Assembly: GCA_003991915.1 (NCBI GenBank)
Contig: RQTK01000350.1
Coordinates: 290,756-354,755 of the forward strand
DNA length: 64,000 nt
Source: Elysia chlorotica
Lineage: Eukaryota > Mollusca > Gastropoda > Plakobranchidae
Reading direction: 5' to 3'
Positions 41,438 to 48,529 of this stretch are shown in pieces. A program made the translations under genes and the position numbers. A model generated the notes under the pieces. The model did no database searches. It saw only the letters and a program-made list of their open reading frames with translations, and was not told the DNA's origin. Positions within the stretch are counted from its first letter, which is position 1. Each line of letters opens with the position of its first letter.

Positions 41438-42051
41438 TCAGCCTTTCTATGTATCACTCACTCACTAACCCACTGTTTCTTTTTTTTCCTTCTAATGCTT
41501 AATTTTGAAATAGAAATAAATTATATTCATTAAGGAATCAGCTTGTCGCCCATGGCCAAAGCTTCAACTTCTCATATTATACTAGAGGCCTTAGGGTCTG
41601 AGCCAGATATTAGCGAGAGCTTCACAGTTGGAAACGCACGATTGGTCGAAAATGTATTTGTTCGACTTCGTCCGCTACTGGTTGGGTTGGTGTCAGTACA
41701 ATGTGATCGTATGAGATAGAAGCCCAAGTCTTCCTGCACAGTCTCATGTGTGGCAGCACGTAAAGCTGTCATACGTTATTCTTGGAACCCATCGCTGTAT
41801 TCTATCCTCCTTAAGAAACGAGAAGACGTTAAACTAGGCTAGATGTTTTTTTTCTACAACCAACATCTACTTCCCACTGCGGGGGCCTGGCCTGTGCTTC
41901 CGACTGTCGCCACTGACCTCTTTTGTCCCCTGGTATCTGACAGAGCAGGGCAGGATCGCCGTCTGGCCCTCCACCACAGTCACGTTTGACTCCGGGTTCA
42001 GGAACTCTGGGGTTTGAGCCACTGTTGACTCTTCGTAGTCGTAGTCAAAGT
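31230..42051 (-). CDS. Two-Ig-domain cell-surface protein, Dpr/zig-8-like (7 exons, 5' end missing)
   Basis: Spliced model of join(42051-41918, 37689-37576, 36937-36823, 34676-34656, 34371-34193, 32986-32869, 31423-31230), read on the minus strand. It gives 875 nt, or 290 complete residues plus a partial first codon. All introns are GT-AG, with sizes of about 4228, 638, 2146, 284, 1206 and 1445 bp, and phases 0, 0, 1, 1, 0, 1 that match at each junction. Layout: acidic lead; Ig1 (Cys in ILPCSV, Trp in VAWAK, DAGDYECQ); hinge PRPPPKP; Ig2 (Cys in RLVCNATG, Trp in IDWFKD, NSGTYICR); acidic tail; hydrophobic C-terminus. Sequons NVT, NVS, NKS and NAT fit a secreted or surface protein. Two tandem Igs with a short hinge, D-G-Y-x-C motifs and a GPI-like end match the Dpr/zig-8 branch of the Dpr-DIP-lachesin-IgLON superfamily, whose members mediate neuronal cell recognition by binding through Ig1. 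Family membership is by motif recognition, not a search. A three-Ig relative cannot be fully excluded. The signal peptide is not in the model. Confidence 0.85.
32112..32275. repeat. GAT microsatellite in the last intron of the Ig gene
   Basis: An interrupted GAT array ends in AAT units. A shorter CAT run (complementary ATG) follows at about 32358-32383, so the two can pair as inverted repeats. The Asp-rich open frame here is an artefact. Confidence 0.95.
32869..32986 (-). CDS. Exon F: second half of Ig domain 2
   Basis: 118 nt, phase 0 in and phase 1 out. The acceptor is TTCTATCTCCAG and the donor is TAG|GTAGGT. An overlapping GT four bases upstream is a possible alternative donor, but only this choice gives phase 1 and fits the next exon. 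It encodes DQALISELHIRHTDTTNSG, then TYICRSSDRKIASLTVTVLV. NSGTYIC is the F-strand motif with the second cysteine. The SLTVTVLVG ending is reminiscent of the SVRVHVLNGE ending of Dpr and zig-8 proteins. Confidence 0.88.
33896..34013. repeat. Degenerate 36-bp tandem repeat in the intron between exons E and F
   Basis: Three diverged 36-bp copies and a partial fourth, starting TAGGTACAGTTTTAACAT, TAGGTACAGCTTTAACTT, TAGGAAAAGTTTTAACAT and TAGGGAAAAC. Divergence between copies suggests an old duplication. Confidence 0.8.
34193..34371 (-). CDS. Exon E: first half of Ig domain 2
   Basis: 179 nt, phase 1 in and phase 0 out. The acceptor is TTACCTGTCCAG after a long pyrimidine-rich run, and the donor is GTG|GTGAGT. 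It encodes VTISGKPFVDRGEPIRLVC, then NATG (glycosylation sequon), IDWFKDGTKLD and IIEEFMHVV. The spacing of Cys (RLVC) and Trp (IDWF) is normal for an I/C2-type Ig domain. This is one of the GC-richer patches in the region, as expected for coding sequence in an AT-rich genome. It continues directly into DQALISELHIR of the next exon. Confidence 0.88.
34656..34676 (-). CDS. Exon D: 21-nt microexon encoding the inter-Ig hinge
   Basis: A 21-nt exon with a strong acceptor (TTGTCTTTTCCTCAG) and donor (CTG|GTATGT), phase 1 on both sides. With the flanking bases it reads P-RPPPKP-A and joins LTVK of Ig1 to AAVTISG of Ig2. The frame is open only as predicted, and both junction phases match the neighbours. 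Leaving it out would keep the frame and shorten the hinge by seven residues. The 284-bp intron downstream of it is the shortest in the gene. It was found by needing a phase-1 connector between exons C and E, and it supplies a sensible proline hinge, which makes a chance match unlikely. Confidence 0.75.
34806..34945. repeat. AG-rich tract upstream of the microexon
   Basis: AG units with GATA and GGGAG variants. On the gene's strand this is a long pyrimidine-rich tract about 130 bases upstream of the 21-nt exon. Confidence 0.9.
35346..35394. repeat. GC-rich hairpin
   Basis: ACAGTGG and CCACTGT close a GC-rich imperfect stem containing GGCGGC and GCCGGCC, with an inner GCC..GGC pair. It lies in the intron upstream of the microexon and in a GC-richer patch (35300-35460). 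Confidence 0.5.
36419..36822 (-). repeat. Minisatellite of 12 units, each carrying a copy of the adjacent splice donor
   Basis: Twelve tandem units of 32 or 35 bp; the longer form has three extra bases after CAT. They start on the plus strand at 36419, 36451, 36486, 36518, 36550, 36582, 36614, 36646, 36681, 36716, 36751 and 36783. Each contains GTACTCACGTAACGAATGG, which on the minus strand is ACGTGAGTAC, the core of a 5' splice site. The thirteenth GTACTCAC (36815-36822) is the genuine donor of exon C. The array therefore looks like repeated duplication of intron DNA starting at the splice site. Confidence 0.95.
36823..36937 (-). CDS. Exon C: end of Ig domain 1
   Basis: 115 nt, phase 0 in and phase 1 out (38 codons plus one base). 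The acceptor is TGTCCCAG and the donor is AAAC|GTGAGTAC. It encodes LTHWNLEIKNVNMKDAGDYE, then CQITNKSP, ending VYLTVK. DAGDYECQ is the classic F-strand motif with the second Ig cysteine. The leftover C combines with the first two bases of the microexon to give Pro, starting the hinge. The donor directly abuts a minisatellite (36419-36814) whose every unit repeats the same GTGAGTAC core. Upstream of the acceptor, in the intron, lies a long TC tract on the minus strand. Confidence 0.88.
36968..37036. repeat. AG microsatellite just upstream of exon C
   Basis: About 20 AG units. On the gene's strand it is a TC tract starting about 30 bases upstream of the exon C acceptor, and it may act as an extended polypyrimidine tract. 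Confidence 0.95.
37576..37689 (-). CDS. Exon B: middle of Ig domain 1
   Basis: 114 nt, 38 codons, phase 0 at both ends. The acceptor is CTTACAG and the donor is CAG|GTAAAC. It begins VAWAKQSSQGENIFF, with the invariant Ig tryptophan, and continues through VWVQDMRVNVSFQMGDNQ, corresponding to the C to D strands. NVS is a potential glycosylation site. It joins LTHWNLEIKNV in the next exon, so the W-x-L-x-I core of the E strand starts just after the junction. Splitting a V-type domain with two phase-0 introns is unlike the usual one-exon-per-Ig arrangement. Confidence 0.87.
38968..39047. repeat. AG microsatellite
   Basis: About 38 AG units in the 4.2-kb intron of the Ig gene. A TC tract follows at 39281, so the two form an inverted pair. 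Confidence 0.95.
39281..39335. repeat. TC microsatellite
   Basis: TC units with CCTC and CCCC interruptions. Complementary to the AG run at 38968. Confidence 0.95.
39672..39854 (+). CDS. Unrecognised coding-like ORF or exon inside the Ig-gene intron
   Basis: An ATG at 39675 opens 59 codons ending at TAA (39852-39854). The protein starts MIEKGVDWGTLESSDGSS and later has GSTRVTVLGSEILEWMARRD. The segment is clearly richer in GC and CpG than its surroundings. It follows a pyrimidine-rich stretch and an AAG that could be an acceptor. A strong donor, TTAT|GTAAGT, sits at its end (39851). It is on the strand opposite to the Ig gene. A second frame on the minus strand is also open over part of it. 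It could be one exon of a gene on the plus strand or a mobile-element fragment. No family recognised. Confidence 0.3.
   Translation, partial: TMIEKGVDWGTLESSDGSSRTEILKHNDAAVMKFPSGSTRVTVLGSEILEWMARRDRHIM
40391..40450. repeat. Perfect 30-bp tandem duplication
   Basis: Two identical adjacent 30-bp AT-only-plus-one-C units (40391-40420 and 40421-40450) beginning A8-TTAACAAATTTAATT. It lies in the 4.2-kb intron of the Ig gene. Confidence 0.9.
41370..41431. repeat. TC microsatellite
   Basis: TC units with TTTATT and CCCC interruptions, in the intron downstream of exon A. Confidence 0.95.
41590..41850 (+). mobile_element. Diverged SINE copy in the intron next to exon A
   Basis: It shares blocks with the fuller SINE at 48273-48526, including CTACTGGTTGGGT.GGT.TCAGT, GTGTGGCAGCAC.TAAA and a terminal GACGTTAAAC. 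The tRNA-like head is degraded. Its right end lies about 70 bases from the exon A splice donor (in the adjoining intron), oriented opposite to the gene. Confidence 0.7.
41918..42051 (-). CDS. Exon A: acidic lead and first half of Ig domain 1
   Basis: 134 nt, entered in phase 1 (two bases then 44 codons), leaving in phase 0. The acceptor is a pyrimidine tract ending TTTCAG and the donor is GAG|GTCAGT. It encodes an acidic FDYDYEE stretch, then EFLNPESNVTVVEGQTAIL, then the first Ig cysteine in LPCSV, ending YQGTKE. The text VVEGQTAILPC is a typical B-strand start for IgLON/Dpr-type V domains. NVT is a potential N-glycosylation site. The remainder of the domain follows directly in the next exon as VAWAK, which gives the usual KE-VAW core. 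Because entry is in phase 1, an upstream exon must supply the first base of the first codon. Confidence 0.85.
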
Positions 42052-42113
42052 CTGAAATTGAGAGAATGTGGAACATTATTGGACTTGTGTCTTTTAAGCA
42101 TAGATGTTAGCAT

Positions 42114-42147
42114 ATGTGGGTGCAACAGTTATGTGGGTGCAACAGTT
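42114..42147. repeat. 17-bp tandem duplication upstream of exon A
   Basis: ATGTGGGTGCAACAGTT occurs twice in direct succession, about 60 bases upstream (minus-strand sense) of the exon A acceptor. Confidence 0.9.
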
Positions 42148-44369
42148 CAAAAGGTTTTTGCCGAAAAATCACCAAAAAAATTAGGATTAGCAACACACGC
42201 AGTAAGGTATTTCTGTTACGCCCCAATTTATTTGTTTAATAATCACAAAGTCTATGTTTTCGCTTTAAAATAAATATACCACGTATAAGTTAGCATATAG
42301 CTATCTTTTCGTAGCATGCGCAACCCCAAACACACATTAGTAACCTCTTGCATAGAAGTTAACTTTTCAGGCAGCCATTTTACTTTAGGACATCATAAAT
42401 AAAACACTGATATAAACCCCTGCACAATGAATTATGTATGTGTCTCACAATCTCTACGTAAAATTATGTTTGGTAATTAAGTCAATAAATTTGGAATAGT
42501 GAGATCCTATTATTAGGATCAAAGCGTTTATGTAGTCAGACATGACATTAAATATTTCGAAAAAAAAAACCAAAACAGAACAAAACAATCAAAATACTAT
42601 TTTTTATAAGCCAGCAATAAAAATACTACTCATATGTTAAGCTGCTATAACTTCTTGAGTTTCCATGACATAATGACTTGTTTCGAAGTCTCGATCCCGA
42701 CGACATTCGGCCACTTACTTTTCAGTATTCTATTTTCCCCATTTTTCCTTACCCAAACAGCTTTTATCTCGATTACATTTAGCGTTTTCTTCGATCATCT
42801 TTCAATGCAACCTTACCCTAAGTTCATTTGGAAAAAAAATCAAATCAAAGGGCGAAATTAAATCCACCAAGAAAACCATTTTGACATCTGATCTTTTCAA
42901 ACTGATCTGTAGATTGCAATGCCCGAGAATTCAAACTAAATTCCTAAGGGAAACTTACAATCATCTTTCAGATTCAAGATGAGTATAGTTATTCAGGTGA
43001 AATGGAAACAGGAGACCAAGAGTTGCGACACAAAAGAACTGTCTAGGATTTGAAAAGATGAATACGAACAACGTTTTATATTGGGTCCTTATAAGATATT
43101 TAACAATTTCATTTGCGGAATATGACTAAAGTGCGATGGTTTAATAATTTCAAAAAATAGTGTGGAGGTAGAGGTACATTTAAGAAAAGAGAAACCCTGA
43201 GAAGAAACCAGTGTATCGCTACAAGAATTTTAAAAGCGTATTCTTAGGTCGATATAACATTTGTTAAGACATTAAAGAAACAACAACTAAACAAAACAAA
43301 AGACCACCTCCGTTTTAAGGCAAGATTGTTCCATAACAAAATATCAGATATTAAGCCATGGATATCACTCGCTTGTCATAAAGGATTTCCTGTTGTCACC
43401 AACTTCATGCTTTTCTAAAGATTACAAAACGATAGCTTGTAAAAATATGACATAAGCTTCTGTCAGAGGATAGGAAGCCCAATGACGTCCTCATATGTTG
43501 AATCATTAAATTGAGACAAAAACTATTGAAGCTGACGCAATTCTTTTGAACTACCATTTTCCAAAATGTATCAAATTACAAACTGATAACGAGACTTTTA
43601 TTTATAAAAAAAACTAGTGTGTTTAGAGACAGGTCGAGTTGTTTAGATATTTAGTGTGTCATATCAGCCTATTCAAAATACTTTGGCGTCACCAGATCAT
43701 TTTTTAAGATAGATTTTCAACGTCTAACAGGCCAATCTGTTTTTTTTCTGTAATACATTTAAAGTGCAAAAGCCACGATAGAGTATCAGAACAAACAAAA
43801 AGTATAACCAAATACGATCGCTGTGTGTGATAGACTGGGTAGGGCTCATGTTTTAACTTCAATCAAATATTTCGTTTTATACTTCCAATTATACAATGCA
43901 AAAACAGCAAACAAAACAAAAACAAGAAACAAAACAAAAAAATAACCGGAAACAAATGTTTTGCCCGAGCCTCAGATCAATGGACGATCGCATCAAAAGA
44001 CTGTCTAGATGAGAGCAGCGTTCATTGGGCAAGTCTAGCGCCTGCACTTAGTGCACCGAGGGACCTTCACCAATCAGAGCACATACGCCAAGACCGCTGA
44101 GCAGTTTGAGCGAATACAAGCCTCCTTTGAAATACTCTAAAAACAAAAAAGGGGATATAGGTAGAAAGGACCTTATTTTTAATCAATAAAAATAAAAGAA
44201 AACAATCCAAATTCTGTTACATCGATTTATTAACTTAGCCTACTTGTAGATCCGAAATAATAGGTTTTTTTTGGCCAATAATTATGCTAAAACAAACACA
44301 AACTCCAGGACGTGAAAAAGTGTCTAAATCTAGATTAGACTTCTCAACCCTTTAGATTTAAATCTTGAT
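42148..44369. other. No exon seen
   Basis: Between exon A and the TIR elements. Probably intron of the Ig gene if the exon at 46111-46185 is real. Nothing coding-like was found. Confidence 0.6.
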
Positions 44370-44640
44370 CTAGGGTCGTAAGTCAAACGCTATGATAATA
44401 TTACGACTCGTCTAGAGATATAAGTTGCATTTACGAGCTCTAAATTGTGGAGTCTAGGGATAGGATGCACAAATACGACGTAGCTTACGTCTCGTCGTAA
44501 GCCTTCTTATTCTTATATTGTTACAACGAGACGTAATCTACGTCTTGTTTGTGCATTCTACCCTAGGTGTCGTCAGTACAACCTTGTGGTAAGCTTATGA
44601 CTCTAGATATCACAAAATACTGCCACGTTGTACTTACAAA
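44370..44640. mobile_element. Related TIR element, nested or rearranged
   Basis: The left end CTAGGGTCGTAAGTCAAACG and right end ACGTTGTACTTAC resemble the termini of the 47440-47794 element. Inside is one copy of the 36-bp satellite motif in inverse orientation (CTTCTTATTCTTATATTGTT). A further internal terminus-like GTCGTCAGTACAACC occurs near 44570. Confidence 0.55.
44454..44566. repeat. 113-bp imperfect palindrome inside the TIR element
   Basis: Arms of about 47 bases, from CTAGGGATAGGATGCACAAA to TACCCTAG, pair as inverted repeats with few mismatches around a short centre containing the satellite motif. This would make a long hairpin. Confidence 0.8.
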
Positions 44641-45357
44641 ATTATTTTCATGCCACATGGGCTTGGTAAAAGATTACTGTTATGGAATTTCTTCAAGAGC
44701 ATTACTCTTCAACTAGCAATGCGTTAAAAACTAAGTAAAACGAAAAAATAGGAAAAGTTAAAATTCCCTCTTAGTATCCGGGCCTACAAGTAGGATATCT
44801 TCTTACTGCTTAGGAATGAATTATGAGCAAGACGAATTGAATACATTTTAAGTTGTTTCAAGTTTCAAGGAAAATTGCTGTGAAACCCCTCAGATTTTTT
44901 TCATTTGTTTTGTTTTTAAAAGTTTACCATAAAGTGGTGTTCTTCCGACGTCCAATAAACATCCTTCAGAACATGAAAGAGTTAACAATTACAGCACCAA
45001 CTCATGTTTGAATTCGATCAGGTAAACATAGCATATTGGTTTCAGTGCGGAGAAACATCAGAGGGGATTTATGTCATGATAAGAGTTTTATTGTAAAAGA
45101 AATTTATCACGCATGGGAGAAAGATGAACATGCACCAAAATTTACAACATTTACAAAGGTTTTACGACTTTTGGACGTGCAGTTTTTAGCTCACGTTCAT
45201 TATTAATTAAGACTGCATATGACAGACATCAGTCTGCTACTTACAACATTTGTGACTTCTTCAGAGAGGAAACTTACTCGAGATGAAATTTTAGTAAGAC
45301 TCGCTTGAAAAATAAACTTTTTCGGACCTCCTATACTTTTTTTGCCACCATTCCGCC

Positions 45358-45590
<233 letters not shown>

Positions 45591-46110
45591 TTCTCTACCT
45601 CTCAGTTTTTTTATTAGCCGAATTGAAGGTCACGGTGTTATTGATGTTTTACATCAAAATTTCCATTGTTTTGATTTCAAACAACATCTCTATCCATCGA
45701 TTTAGCAAAAAAAACAACAAAAACGAACACTCCCAATTTTTTCGTGTCACCGTACTGGTCGACAAAACAGCCCACAAGACAATATTAAACTTTGGATTAT
45801 GAATCTGGATAGATAAACCAGACAGATGGACAGATAGACAGATAGAAAGACAGACAGACGTTAATATATTATTACATAGATAGAAAGGTAGATTATGTTT
45901 AGAAAAAAAAAAGAAAGATAAATCAGAACGTTATTTATATTTCCAGCGTCTATTTTTCCTTCCATTTCTCAAGTTGTCACGCGTTAAACAAGAAAAACAG
46001 AGCTTCCAGCAGACTGGGTGTGTTCCATCGGAGGTACTAAACATCCGAGAATTAAGTAAACCAAGTTCGCTCTACCAGAGGACAGTTCCTGTCCCTTCAA
46101 CAACACTTAC

Positions 46111-46185
46111 CGCTAGGCCGGGCAATGGGGACTGGTTTGGGTACGTGTCTCGTGATGGGGGCTTCACTGCTGTGCGCCTGTGTGT
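46111..46185 (-). CDS. Possible additional 5' exon of the Ig gene (disordered linker)
   Basis: 75 nt, phase 1 at both ends. The donor is AGCG|GTAAGTG and the acceptor is CTCTACTTACGCAG. It would encode TQAHSSEAPITRHVPKPVPI then ARPS. Its leftover G joins AC of exon A to give Asp, so the protein would run ARPS-DFDYDYEE. The phase match and strong donor support it. The composition is low-complexity, and the acceptor lies in a tandem repeat. A competing reading exists on the opposite strand: an ATG at 46125 followed by a hydrophobic MGTGLGTCLVMGASLLCAC and a GTAAGT donor at 46190. Both cannot easily be true. Confidence 0.35.
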
Positions 46186-46285
46186 CTGCGTAAGTAGAGC
46201 TTTTTTGTGGGGAGATGGCTGCGTAAGTAGAGCTTTTTTTGTAGGGGGATGGCTGCGTAAGTAGAGCCTTTTTGTGGGGCGATGG
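46186..46285. repeat. Three-unit 33/34-bp tandem repeat beside the candidate 5' exon
   Basis: Units start at 46186, 46219 and 46253 and share CTGCGTAAGTAGAG plus a T-run and GGGG..GATGG. On the minus strand each unit contains CTCTACTTACGCAG, which can serve as a 3' splice site. On the plus strand each contains TGC|GTAAGT, a strong donor. One unit is 34 bp, so the array does not keep a reading frame, which argues against it being coding. Confidence 0.85.
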
Positions 46286-46653
46286 CTGTCTGGAGGCTGG
46301 ACAGTACGTCTGAATAGGTGAATACTCCTCTAAATTTTTAAACCCTATAGAAACACCCAAAGGTTTGGAGTTGAGTTTGGTTAAAAAAGCGGGATTGGGG
46401 CTGACTATCCGAAACTCTTCTGGCAGACACGGAGAGAGACTTAAGTGTCTGATTGGGCTGGAGGCTTGTTATTATGGAGGAGACGTGGGAGGGGCCGTAG
46501 TGGTCCATTCACAGTGTCTGGACGAGGCTCAGAAAAAAACAACATTATATTTTTTTTCTAATTGATTCAGTGTATTTAAGATCTACTCTGTACAAGGTCA
46601 ACATGGCCAAAGTGATCGATCATCCCGGATAAACATGACTTTTCGAGAGTAAT

Positions 46654-46656
<3 letters not shown>

Positions 46657-46711
<55 letters not shown>

Positions 46712-46760
46712 ACACCAAATAGAGAGAGGGAGAGAAAAAGAAAGAGAGAGAGAGACAGAG
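46657..46760. repeat. AG microsatellite
   Basis: Two AG runs separated by AACACCAAAT. Confidence 0.95.
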
Positions 46761-47439
46761 TCAGAGAAAGGTATAGTCGAGATTGAGGAAAACAAGAAAG
46801 AAAGAATCTGCCAGATACAGTGCAATTAAAAATAGCTGACAAATGCTTCTTGTTAACAAGATCCACGAATTTATTTTCTATATTTTTAGTTCAGAACAAT
46901 AAGGCTTAGGTCTACTTTATCCGAAACTGTATAATCGACAAAACGTAATGACAAAAATAAGCGATACAGAGCTTTCTAAACATTCTCTCCAAATTGCCTT
47001 CCAAATCGAATTTGTGCAATTATCATAGAAAATTCTGGAAGCTAAAAGAGAGAATACATACACTTTACATTGAAGTACTGTTTGAAATATTGTGGGACAC
47101 CCTATTTTCTTCGATGCAACCTTTGGAAGGTATAATCATTCATTTCGAGTGCAATCAACTGTATAATTTAATATCGATCGGCGAAAGGCAGCTTCTTTTT
47201 TCAGCCAACTTTTACTAATCGGACTAAGATTGTGAAACTGCATGTAGATAATAACTGAACCAAGGAGGATGTTACCAATTTTCTATTTTTCACCATATCA
47301 TGAAACAATTTTAAAAAAGATGACTTTTAGACGCACTTTAAAAGTTGGTCGAATAAAGATGATCAATGCAAAATAGCAAACAATCTAATGTCTTACTTTG
47401 CTTAAATTAAATTTAATACTTTTTTGACTGTGCTCACCA

Positions 47440-47794
47440 AGGGTAGTAAGTACAACGTTTTGCCACGACTCGTCGTAACAATATACGAATAAGAAGGTTC
47501 ACGACGAGTCGTAACAATATACGAATAAGAAGCTTCACGAAGAGTCGTAACAATATACGAATAAGAAGGCTCACGACGAGTCGTAACAATATACGAATAA
47601 GAAGGTTCACGACGAGTCGTAACAATATACGAATAAGAAGGCTTACGACGAGTCGTAACAATATACGAATAAGAAGGCTTACGACGAGTCGTAACAATAT
47701 ACGAATAAGAAGGCTCACGACGAGTCGTAACAATATACGAATAAGAAGGCTCACGACGAGTCGAAAGCTACCGCGACGTTGTACTTACGATCCT
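47440..47794. mobile_element. Small TIR element with an internal 8 x 36-bp satellite array
   Basis: The ends are 19-bp inverted repeats matching at 17 positions: AGGGTAGTAAGTACAACGT on the left, and the complement of ACGTTGTACTTACGATCCT on the right. Between them are eight exact-length 36-bp units starting at 47473 and then every 36 bases to 47725, each with ACAATATACGAATAAGAAG and an ACGACGAGTCGT palindromic core. There is no coding sequence: the open frame across the array arises only because 36 is a multiple of three. The structure fits a non-autonomous DNA element such as a MITE. Confidence 0.75.
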
Positions 47795-48272
47795 GTGTAA
47801 ATCTGACATTGAGTTCTCTGTGGGTTTTTCTTTTAAATAAAGCTATAAAAACTGCGTAAAGCTACCCACATCAAGCATTTTGCGATGTATAAAATGCGCA
47901 ATCTTGATAATGATGTATTTTTATGTTTTATAGTACAACCCATTAAAACAGTTAAGTAAAAATGATCGAGACTAAAAGAAAATGCGCTCATTAGATTGAC
48001 TGACTTGTTTTTTTTTACTCCAGAAGTTACATTCACTTTGAGAAATCAAGGATTACAGTTTGCGACGGCTCTGGTACTTCGAATTTAATTTTTGCCTACT
48101 CCTACAACTCCTAAAGATTAGCATAAAAAACCCATCCACGGCCATCTCAAATTGGGTTATGAAAATTCTGCCATACTTATAATTAATAACAGTGTACTCA
48201 GCACACACTCTACGGCCGATTTTTGAATTTTAATTCAAAAGATAAAGTTTACGGCGATTTAATTTTCTGTCA

Positions 48273-48526
48273 GGGGGCGCGGTGGCCCTGGGGTAGAACA
48301 TCGGCTTCCGTCGCAAACGGTCCGGGTTCGAGCCTTTGCGATTTCGCTCCCTACTGGTTGGGTCGGTATCAGTTTACTGTGACCGGCTGAGGCAGGATTC
48401 AAGGTATCACCGCCCTGTCTCGTGTGTGGCAGCACATAAAATTGTCAGACGTCAGTCTTGGGGCTCGTCCACAATATAGCCTATGTAGTGCTGATGTTGG
48501 ACGTTAAACCAACTCAACAAGAACAA
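48273..48526 (+). mobile_element. tRNA-derived SINE
   Basis: A GC-rich tRNA-like head has an A-box-like TGGCCCTGGGGTA (from 48283) and a clear RNA polymerase III B box, GGTTCGAGCC (48325-48334). A body of about 190 bp follows, ending GGACGTTAAACCAACTCAAC and a short A-rich tail. The head does not fold as a full tRNA gene and is followed by the same body as the copy at 41590-41850, so this is a dispersed SINE. The family name is not assigned. Confidence 0.8.
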
Positions 48527-48529
48527 GTC

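Noticed and set aside
47473-47760. CRISPR-like array (36-bp regular repeat)
   Set aside because: Units are contiguous with no unique spacers, the context is animal DNA, and terminal inverted repeats identify an element instead.
48273-48345. A functional tRNA gene
   Set aside because: A and B boxes are present, but the acceptor stem and anticodon arm do not form, and the sequence continues into a SINE body.
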